DNA from: an uncultured Schlesneria sp.
GTDB taxonomy: Bacteria; Planctomycetota; Planctomycetia; Planctomycetales; Planctomycetaceae
Direction of reading: 5' to 3'
DNA length: 64,000 nucleotides
NCBI GenBank assembly: GCA_903840265.1
Contig: CAIMFH010000201.1
Location: 186,001 to 250,000, forward strand
The notes under the pieces were generated by a model. That model was not told where the DNA came from. It did no database searches and saw only the letters and a program-made list of their open reading frames with translations. The position numbers were made by a program, and so were the translations under genes. This document shows positions 55,450 to 62,674 of the stretch, piece after piece (position 1 is the stretch's first letter; the number at the start of each line of letters is the position of its first letter).

Positions 55450-56528
55450 GCATTCTGCAGCTGGGTATATCGGCAGTCGAGCAGGGATTGGTCCCCGATT
55501 CCATCACACGTGCGGCGATGCGTCGACTCTGCAGCCAACGGCTGGAGGATCTAACCCGCGATCGACTTCAAGCGACTCGGGCCGCTCACCAGGCTTTTAT
55601 CGAATCAACTCGTACTGCCGCGGTGGCGCCAATGCCTGAAAAGGCAAATCAACAGCATTACGAATTACCTCCTGAGTTCTTCGCGAATGTGTTGGGGACA
55701 CATCGAAAATACAGTTGCTGCCTGTGGTCTGAAGGTGTTGCAACATTGGACGAAGCGGAGGAGGCTGCACTCGCGCAAACGTGCGAGCATGCCCAGCTTC
55801 AAGACGGACAGAACATTCTGGAACTCGGCTGCGGTTGGGGATCGCTGTCGTTGTGGATGGCGCGGCGTTACCCCCACAGCATGATCACGGCCGTCTCCAA
55901 TTCCACCCCGCAACGAAGTTACATTGAGGCTCAGGCGGCGGCTTCCGGAATCACAAATCTCCAAGTGATCACCGCGGATATGAACGAGTTTCATCCGCCA
56001 GGACTCGATTCGGCCGAAGACAAGTTCGACCGCGTCGTCTCGGTCGAAATGTTCGAACATATGCGCAACTACGAATTGCTACTGTCGAGGATCGCGTCCT
56101 GGCTGAAACCTAATGGCAAACTATTTGTGCATATCTTCTGCCATCGCCTGCTGGCGTATCCGTTCGAAACGGCGGGAGCGTCAAATTGGATGGGGCAGTA
56201 CTTTTTCACCGGCGGAATCATGCCGAGTGCCGATTTCTTCAGCCACTTCGATCGCGATCTGAAAGTCGTTTCGCAATCTCAGTGGGACGGCCGTCACTAT
56301 CAGAAAACCTCCGAAGCCTGGCTGGCACTTCTGGACAAGCGTCGCGCCATCATCCTGCCGATCCTGAAGGCGACTTATGGACCTGCGGAAGCACGACGCT
56401 GGTTTCATCGATGGCGAATGTTCTTCCTGGCAGTTGCCGAGCTATTCGGCTATGCGGAAGGTCAGGAATGGTATGTCTCGCACTATCTGCTGGAGCCAAC
56501 AGGCGCACCGGCAAGTTCTTCCAAGTAG
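55446..56528 (+). CDS. Second CFA-like SAM-dependent methyltransferase
   Basis: The 360-residue enzyme overlaps the CFA synthase stop by four bases. It keeps QHYELPPEFFANVLG-type phrases near residue 70, the SAM motif ILELGCGWGSLSLWMARR near 124, and SVEMFEHMRNYELLL near 200, and it differs from the first enzyme outside the fold. This variant belongs to the coclaurine N-methyltransferase-like group that accompanies CFA synthases in lipid-modification clusters, where a further methyl group on the acyl chain has been implicated for some members. The substrate here is inferred, not shown. Confidence 0.86.
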   Translation: MSILQLGISAVEQGLVPDSITRAAMRRLCSQRLEDLTRDRLQATRAAHQAFIESTRTAAVAPMPEKANQQHYELPPEFFANVLGTHRKYSCCLWSEGVATLDEAEEAALAQTCEHAQLQDGQNILELGCGWGSLSLWMARRYPHSMITAVSNSTPQRSYIEAQAAASGITNLQVITADMNEFHPPGLDSAEDKFDRVVSVEMFEHMRNYELLLSRIASWLKPNGKLFVHIFCHRLLAYPFETAGASNWMGQYFFTGGIMPSADFFSHFDRDLKVVSQSQWDGRHYQKTSEAWLALLDKRRAIILPILKATYGPAEARRWFHRWRMFFLAVAELFGYAEGQEWYVSHYLLEPTGAPASSSK

Positions 56529-56537
56529 ACCCTTTTG

Positions 56538-57317
56538 ATGTCTCCTCTCGCTCAGACTTTGCTCATTAGCTTCGGATGTCTCACCGGGATCATGGTGATC
56601 CTGTGGCTGTTAAGTCTGGCCCGTCATGACGCCAGTATCATTGACCCGTTCTGGGGGACTGGTTTCGTCATCATCGCGTGGTTGTCGTGTGGGTGGAATC
56701 ACGCGACGGATCCCCGATCGCTATTGCTTGCCGAGCTGACGACGGTGTGGGGATTGCGGCTGTCGCTGTATCTGCTCTGGCGAAACGCAAATCACGGTGA
56801 AGATCGTCGTTATGCCGCGATGCGGGCTCATCATGGAGCCAACTTCGCCTGGGTCAGCCTGTTCACGGTCTTCCTTCTGCAAGCCGTCATCTTGTGGTTC
56901 GTTGCGTTTCCTCTGCAAGCAGCATTGGCTTCTCAAAAGGCGGCCCCGCTGACAGCGATCGATGCCATTGGTGTCGCCATCTGGTCGTTAGGGTTCCTAT
57001 TTGAATCGATCGGCGACTGGCAAATGGCTCGCTTTCAAGCCAACACCGAGAACGCCGGCCGAGTTATGGATCGCGGGTTGTGGAGATACACACGCCATCC
57101 CAACTATTTTGGCGACTTCTGCGTTTGGTGGGGACTCTACCTGCTGGCCGCACCAGCCGGCGCCGCCTGGACAATCGGCAGCCCCATCATCATGTCACTG
57201 TTGTTAATGAAGGTCTCTGGAGTGACGTTGCTCGAAAGCACAATCACAGACCGCCGCCCGGACTATGCGGCGTACAAGGAACGTACCAGTTCGTTCTTTC
57301 CCTGGTTTCCGAGGTAA
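56538..57317 (+). CDS. DUF1295 (steroid 5-alpha-reductase-like) membrane protein
   Basis: The 259-residue protein starts at ATG 56538, ten bases after the previous stop. It has six or so helices and the C-terminal family core RYTRHPNYFGDFCVWWGLYL near residue 190, followed by SPIIMSLLLMKVSGVTLLE. An earlier phrase WGLRLSLYLLWRNANHGEDRRY near 75 (in part) is also typical. The family includes 5-alpha-reductases and isoprenylcysteine methyltransferase relatives. In this operon it likely reduces or modifies an unsaturated lipid intermediate made by the preceding enzymes. Confidence 0.9.
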   Translation: MSPLAQTLLISFGCLTGIMVILWLLSLARHDASIIDPFWGTGFVIIAWLSCGWNHATDPRSLLLAELTTVWGLRLSLYLLWRNANHGEDRRYAAMRAHHGANFAWVSLFTVFLLQAVILWFVAFPLQAALASQKAAPLTAIDAIGVAIWSLGFLFESIGDWQMARFQANTENAGRVMDRGLWRYTRHPNYFGDFCVWWGLYLLAAPAGAAWTIGSPIIMSLLLMKVSGVTLLESTITDRRPDYAAYKERTSSFFPWFPR

Positions 57318-57388
57318 GTGCAAAAAACTCGCTCATTACCGAAGATGATGTCGAATTTCTGAGCGCCCTCGGTGAGACGCTGGTCTCT

Positions 57389-58474
57389 CTAAGGCACGAT
57401 GAGTATCGATGACTCGTGACCGCCTTCGATCAGACACTCCGTTCTTCGCAAGATACTGCTCAATCGCTGTCCTACCGCAGTCAGATCTGGAAACGAACGC
57501 TGCTCCACATAGATCCACTGCAGCCAGGTCCAGCCACTCAGCAGAACTCCGCTGTGATCTAACACCTCGATGAGTTTCAATTCACTAACCGAGAGATCAC
57601 GATGGCGCTGGTAATCGGCCAGTGCCTGACTCCATCGGTTTCGATCATCTCCCACTAAGCTGCCGATCAGCCGTGATAGATCGCAGGCGACATTTTCTTT
57701 GCGACATGCCGAGGGATCGATCAGTCCGGTCACCACGTCGCCGGTGAAGAGCAGATGATCATGCCACACATCGCGCAAGCAGGGTTGCAGCCGCACCTTG
57801 ATGTCCCGTTCGGCCAGTAGTTCGCCCTGAATCGGAGTCAGACCTTGTCGGACCAGTTTCAGGATTCGCAAGCTCTGATCCCTGACCGTTGTCGGCGTGG
57901 CGTTCGTAATGGCGGTTGCCATCCTCTGGAGGATCGGTTCTTGGATTTGTTGGATGATCGCAACTCGTTCAATCACGGCCGGGGATGTTTCAGCGGTTGA
58001 TCGTTGAAACCATGGTGCGGCACTGGCCGCGGGGACGTGGCGTTCGGCACTTAAATGCCAGCGTGCCAAAGCTTGCATGGCTGCAGTCAGACGAAGTGCG
58101 CTGGGATCATTGCGGAAGTCCGCGATGCCCGGCTTCCACGGTTCCAACTGCCAGTCGTAGCCCCCCTCGGTGATCAACGTGTTGCCGTCGCCCGCGCCGA
58201 TCGGAGCGGCGACGAAATCGAGTTTATCCCGATGAAGGTGCTCCAAGAATCGGTGCAGACCCAGGATACGCTCGCGCGGCAAGCTCGCAACCGGCCAGCA
58301 CCGCAGGGCAAAATCTCCTTGCTCTGTCTTCACGCGCCAGATCGCGGCCCCGCTGAATCCGCCGCGATTCCCCAGCGACTCTACATCCGTCGGCCTGATC
58401 CTTGGTGCATATCTGGCCAGTACTTGCGGCCAGCTTGCCGTATGCGCCGGATTGTCGTGTTCGAACATCGTCAT
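57389..58474 (-). CDS. Phosphotransferase (APH-like fold) with altered catalytic motif
   Basis: The 361-residue protein begins MTMFEHDNPAHTASWPQV. It has the APH/choline-kinase layout: GGFSGAAIWRVKTEQGDFALRCWP near residue 38 (part) for nucleotide binding, and CLRDVWHDHLLFTGDVVTGLIDPSA near 230 (part) in the place of the HxDxxxxN loop plus the D-F-D region. The usual first histidine is Arg here and the usual Asn is His (RDVWHDH), and the second Asp lies in IDPSA. So activity may be changed, though this variant appears to be a planctomycete type. Target could be a sugar or small molecule. It is convergent with the DUF1295 gene and divergent from the NtrC-type gene. Confidence 0.72.
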   Translation of the reverse strand: MTMFEHDNPAHTASWPQVLARYAPRIRPTDVESLGNRGGFSGAAIWRVKTEQGDFALRCWPVASLPRERILGLHRFLEHLHRDKLDFVAAPIGAGDGNTLITEGGYDWQLEPWKPGIADFRNDPSALRLTAAMQALARWHLSAERHVPAASAAPWFQRSTAETSPAVIERVAIIQQIQEPILQRMATAITNATPTTVRDQSLRILKLVRQGLTPIQGELLAERDIKVRLQPCLRDVWHDHLLFTGDVVTGLIDPSACRKENVACDLSRLIGSLVGDDRNRWSQALADYQRHRDLSVSELKLIEVLDHSGVLLSGWTWLQWIYVEQRSFPDLTAVGQRLSSILRRTECLIEGGHESSILIVP

Positions 58475-58747
58475 GATGCTCTGTCACCTCGCTCGACCCG
58501 CCAAAAGCCAAAATTGTTGACTGTTGGCAACAATCTTTTTCGCCTCATGTTGACGACTCGCCACCATGACCTATGTTTCACAGACCCTCGATGATTGAAG
58601 TCTCCCAGCAAGACGCTGAGCCGATTTCCCCAAGAATCCGGTTCCACTGATTTGTTTACGTTGACGAACGGAAGTCCGTTCGGCGACTCCGCTCAGGTTT
58701 CGTCCACAAGCTGGTCAGAAGACTGTTCTAACACAAAGCCACATGCC

Positions 58748-60154
58748 ATGCCTCAAGCCTCAAATCAAGGCTCTCTGCTCGTCGTTGATGATGATCGCCC
58801 ACTCCTGGAGGCCATGGCCGACTACTTGCGTAGCCTGGGCCATCGGACGGAGACGGCGTCGACTTGCGACGAAGCGATCGCCCGAATGAAAGAGTATCCG
58901 TTTGACGCCGTCATCTGCGACGTCAATCTGCCGGACAAGGACGGATTCGAGCTGCTCGAATGGGCCACGCAAGCCGTCCCTGATACACAGGTCATCCTGC
59001 TGACGGGGTTTGGCACCATCGACAATGCCGTCGAAGCGATCCGCCTGGGAGCTTTCGACTACCTGACCAAGCCAATCATCGACGATGAACTGAACTTCTC
59101 GATCCGCCGCGCCTTGGGCCAACGGCAGATCGTCTCTGAAAATAAGAACCTTCGCGAACAACTGCATCAGCGGTTCGGCCTCGGCAACATCGTCGGTCAC
59201 GACTACCGCATGCTGAAGATGTTCGATCTGATCGAAAGCGTTGCGGACACTCGAACAACTGTGTTGGTGCTCGGTGAATCCGGGACCGGCAAGACGATGA
59301 CGGCTCGAGCCATCCATCAGATGAGCAACCGCCGCGACAAGCCGTTTGTGGAAGTCGCCTGCGGGGCTCTACCCGATTCGCTACTGGAAAGCGAACTGTT
59401 CGGCCACGTCGCTGGTTCATTCACAGGAGCCACCCACGACAAGATGGGCAAGTTCCTGCAAGCCAGTGGCGGCACGATCTTCCTCGACGAAATCGGCACT
59501 TCCTCGGCCAATCTGCAAGTGAAATTGCTGCGAGTCCTTCAGGACCGCGAGTTTGAACCGGTGGGTGGCAACAAGACTCACAAGGTCGACGTTCGCATGA
59601 TCCTGGCGACGAATCTGGATCTGGAAGAAGCCGTCCGCAAGGGCGAGTTCCGCCAGGACCTATACTACCGCATCAACGTCGTGACGTTGACGCAACCGCC
59701 ACTGCGTGAACGGATGAGCGACATCCCGTTGCTCGCCGATCATTACCTGAAGGATTTTATCGAACAGACGGGTAAACACGTCACAGGATTCAGTCATCAA
59801 GCGATTGAATTGATGCAGCGTTATCGCTGGCCGGGCAATGTTCGCGAACTGGTCAACGTCGTTGAACGAGCAGTCGTACTATCAAAGTCACCTGTCATTG
59901 GCCCGAACGATTTGCCTGAAGCTCTTCGTCGTGATGACCCGCTGTCTGACTTTGGTGGTCGGCTGTCGAACGTCGGAGGCAACAATCTGAAGTCGGCGTT
60001 GGCCACACCTGAGCGACAATTGATTCTGGACGCATTGGAATCGAACGGTTGGAACCGTCAGGGAACAGCCGACACGCTCGGGATCAATCGCACGACGCTC
60101 TACAAGAAGATGAAGAAATACGGCATCAGCTTTGAACAGCAATTGATGTCTTAG
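58748..60154 (+). CDS. NtrC-family sigma-54-dependent response regulator
   Basis: From ATG 58748 the product has 468 residues. A receiver domain ([17 protein letters not shown], with the phospho-acceptor in [12 protein letters not shown] near 60) is followed by an AAA+ domain with Walker A GESGTGKT near 180, the sigma-54-contact loop GSFTGA near 228 (GAFTGA in most members), Walker [11 protein letters not shown] near 245, RLRE-type arginine fingers, and a Fis-type HTH at the end ([17 protein letters not shown]). A sensor kinase gene is not adjacent. The start is uncertain because the frame is open further upstream and the ribosome box is weak. Confidence 0.92.
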   Translation: MPQASNQGSLLVVDDDRPLLEAMADYLRSLGHRTETASTCDEAIARMKEYPFDAVICDVNLPDKDGFELLEWATQAVPDTQVILLTGFGTIDNAVEAIRLGAFDYLTKPIIDDELNFSIRRALGQRQIVSENKNLREQLHQRFGLGNIVGHDYRMLKMFDLIESVADTRTTVLVLGESGTGKTMTARAIHQMSNRRDKPFVEVACGALPDSLLESELFGHVAGSFTGATHDKMGKFLQASGGTIFLDEIGTSSANLQVKLLRVLQDREFEPVGGNKTHKVDVRMILATNLDLEEAVRKGEFRQDLYYRINVVTLTQPPLRERMSDIPLLADHYLKDFIEQTGKHVTGFSHQAIELMQRYRWPGNVRELVNVVERAVVLSKSPVIGPNDLPEALRRDDPLSDFGGRLSNVGGNNLKSALATPERQLILDALESNGWNRQGTADTLGINRTTLYKKMKKYGISFEQQLMS

Positions 60155-60198
60155 CGCATAGCAAGAGTTCCACCTGGCCGGAACCAGTTGAGCGAGCG

Positions 60199-60240
60199 AC
60201 AGCCCCAGAGTGCAAACTCTGCGGGCTGTGTTCGTTTTGA
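60199..60240 (+). terminator. Probable Rho-independent terminator
   Basis: ACAGCCCCAGAGT-GCAA-ACTCTGCGGGCTGT folds into an interrupted stem of twelve pairs and is followed by GTTCGTTTTG. It stands 45 bp past the NtrC-type stop codon. Confidence 0.65.
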
Positions 60241-60450
60241 TACTGGTCGCCGTCCACAGCGGTCGATCCGGCTGAGCCGTCGCAAGAAGGCCCGGTACTT
60301 TGAGTTGTCCTTGGTATGAACGGCATTCGAATCCAGAAAATCGGACAGCCAGATTAAATTCACGTCATCTTCCGGTCTCTTCTTAACGTGGTTGTGTTAA
60401 AGGTTTGGCCAGTTCATCAAGAAGTCCTCCGCTCGTAAAGTGAAACGCAC

Positions 60451-61986
60451 ATGTTGAAGGCGATGTCGGTCCTTGTATTGGCAACCGTTGTGTTGTCGTT
60501 GGGCGATTGCGATGTCCGTGCGGGCGACAAGAAATGTCATCCCTATTTCAAAATCGCGAATAAGGTTTCTAAAAAGGCCACGCCGAAACTCAAGCACGCG
60601 ATCACAGGCAAAACGTCGTCCTCGGCGGATGCTCCGTGGTTGATCGCGGATCTTTGCAATGCCTACGGCCTCCCACAAAATCTGAGCGGCACCGGCGTCA
60701 TCGGCATTCTGGAACTGGGTGGTGGCTGGGTTCAAGCAGATCTTGATCAGTTCTGCGCGCTGAACAACCTGCCGCCGATCGTGGTGACGAATATTTCTGT
60801 CGACGGAACGCAGAACTCACCCAGTGACCCGCCTGACCTGAACAGTGCCGATGTCGAAGTCGCTTTGGATATCGAGATCGCAGCGGCGACTTACTACTAC
60901 GCGACCGGGAAAATGCCCGAAATCAAAGTCTTCTTCGCCGAGAACACGTACGAAGCGATGGAGGCGGTGATCAATGCCGCTGTCGCCGCCAAGTGCGATG
61001 TGTTATCGATTAGCTGGGGTGCCGACGAAGCGTCATGGCAGCAAGACGCTCCGGGTGCGGCCGAAAGCCTGGAGGCAGCCGCGAAAGCCGCTGCAGCCAG
61101 CGGGATGGTGATCCTCGCCGCGTCGGGCGACAGCAGTTCATCTGATGACAATATCGGGAACAACGTCGATGTCCCTTCGTCATGTCCTCATATCTTAGGC
61201 TGCGGGGGAACGACCAAGACAGCAGCTACCGAGACTGTCTGGGGTGACGGGGTCGCGACCGACTACGGAACAGGCGGTGGGTTCTCGGTCATCTTTCCGA
61301 AGCAAGCCTTTCAAATAGGTGCTCCCAAAGGAACCGGGCGAATGGTCCCGGACATCTCCGCCAATGCCGATCCAGCGACGGGCTATCTGATGGTGTATGG
61401 CGGCTTGGAACTGCAGGTCGGCGGCACCAGCGCGGTCGCCCCTTTTTATGCGGGCTTACTCGCCGCGAGCGGGCGACGTTTGGGGTTCATTTCTCCCACA
61501 CTCTGGAGTCATCCGTTGGCATTCACCGACATCACGCAGGGTTCGAACGGAGCCTACAGTGCTGCTGTTGGGGCCGATCCGTGTACCGGTTTGGGAGTTC
61601 CGCACGCTGGTGGCATCACAGGACTCTTCTCCGATGTCGGCCAGACGTTTACGATCAAAGTCATCGATCGAGTCGCAGGAAACTATCAGGGAACGCTCGA
61701 CTTCAATGATCCCGATCTGCACGATTTCGTCGTCACCGGCCCGCGCGGAACGGGTCACGGAACCTACCGGCAGGTTCCGTCGACCGCCCTGATCTCGACG
61801 GTGATTGGACACAGCCCGAATTCGACGCCCCTCTTTCCGGGGACGTTCTACGCGATTATCATCGACCTGAGGGCCATCGGGATCCCCTATCTTTTCGATC
61901 AAACCCCATCCCGGATCTACGGCACCGGCTTCGGTTTGAATTCGTCGAAGAAGTTGGAGATCTACAATTTCACAGGTCAGAACTGA
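60451..61986 (+). CDS. Sedolisin-family (S53) serine carboxyl peptidase without visible propeptide
   Basis: The 511-residue protein begins with a signal peptide (MSVLVLATVVLSLGDCDVRA). The catalytic core follows closely: E136 and D140 in DVEVALD, the oxyanion aspartate D227 in AASGDSSSSD and the nucleophile S327 in GGTSAVAP, with SISWG near 186. These fit the Glu-Asp-Ser triad of acid-active sedolisins. The usual 150-200-residue pro-kumamolisin domain is absent; only about 60 residues lie between the signal and the core. A C-terminal domain of some 130 residues (TFTIKVIDRVAGNYQG) is unknown to me. Likely secreted. Confidence 0.85.
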   Translation: MLKAMSVLVLATVVLSLGDCDVRAGDKKCHPYFKIANKVSKKATPKLKHAITGKTSSSADAPWLIADLCNAYGLPQNLSGTGVIGILELGGGWVQADLDQFCALNNLPPIVVTNISVDGTQNSPSDPPDLNSADVEVALDIEIAAATYYYATGKMPEIKVFFAENTYEAMEAVINAAVAAKCDVLSISWGADEASWQQDAPGAAESLEAAAKAAAASGMVILAASGDSSSSDDNIGNNVDVPSSCPHILGCGGTTKTAATETVWGDGVATDYGTGGGFSVIFPKQAFQIGAPKGTGRMVPDISANADPATGYLMVYGGLELQVGGTSAVAPFYAGLLAASGRRLGFISPTLWSHPLAFTDITQGSNGAYSAAVGADPCTGLGVPHAGGITGLFSDVGQTFTIKVIDRVAGNYQGTLDFNDPDLHDFVVTGPRGTGHGTYRQVPSTALISTVIGHSPNSTPLFPGTFYAIIIDLRAIGIPYLFDQTPSRIYGTGFGLNSSKKLEIYNFTGQN

Positions 61987-62091
61987 TCGGTCGGAATCTT
62001 AGAATGCACCCCGCCTGACGGTGTCGTCCCGCGAGCCGAAACCGACTGCTTCTAACCGAGGTTTCAACGCGACACGGAAGCGCGACACGCA

Positions 62092-62511
62092 CTAGATTTC
62101 CCAATACTGCCCAGGTCGATAAGTCGCGAAGCACCAGACAAAGCCTTCTGGATCTTTCGCCATATACCCGCGAGAGCCATAGTCTTCGTCTTTCAACTCG
62201 CGCACGATGATTGCTCCTTCCGCTTTCGCCTGAGCGTAGTGGGCATCTGGATCATCGATGCGGATCGACAACACCTGATTGACGTACGGTGGATTGTGCG
62301 GGCAATCGAACCCGAGTTCCAGATTGGGCGACGCCACCATGATCACGGCCGCCCCACAGGTCAGTTCGGAATGCTCGATTCGACCGTCAGGGCCACGCAT
62401 CACAAATCGCTGAGCGAATCCGAACGCGCGGCAAAGCCACTCGATCATCTCGCCAGCATTCTCGTAGAACAGACTGGGATAGACATCGCCCACTTGGGGT
62501 GAAGGATTCAT
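62092..62511 (-). CDS. VOC/glyoxalase-fold protein
   Basis: ATG 62511 gives 139 residues. The fold signature is seen in YPSLFYENAGEMIEWLCRAFGF at the start (part), EHSELTCGAAVIMVASP in the middle and YMAKDPEGFVWCFATYRPG at the end, the paired beta-alpha-beta-beta-beta units of vicinal-oxygen-chelate proteins. Such proteins are metal enzymes or resistance/binding proteins; the substrate cannot be named. It is divergent from mgtE, with 163 bp between starts. Confidence 0.85.
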   Translation of the reverse strand: MNPSPQVGDVYPSLFYENAGEMIEWLCRAFGFAQRFVMRGPDGRIEHSELTCGAAVIMVASPNLELGFDCPHNPPYVNQVLSIRIDDPDAHYAQAKAEGAIIVRELKDEDYGSRGYMAKDPEGFVWCFATYRPGQYWEI

Positions 62512-62674
62512 AAGCCACCTGAAATGCGACTGGGAAGTGATTCGGTCGCCACCATCATGTTCGCACACGTGCAACGAAATCAACCACTCGAAGAGAATCG
62601 GCACACTTGTTGCTAACTCGCTCTAGTGACAGGATGTGCGACGAATCCTCCTACTTATCACTGAAAGCGTTTCT

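Noticed and set aside
62512-62674. Possible magnesium riboswitch before mgtE
   Set aside because: The 163-bp leader shows no M-box-like conserved segments or strong alternative hairpins.
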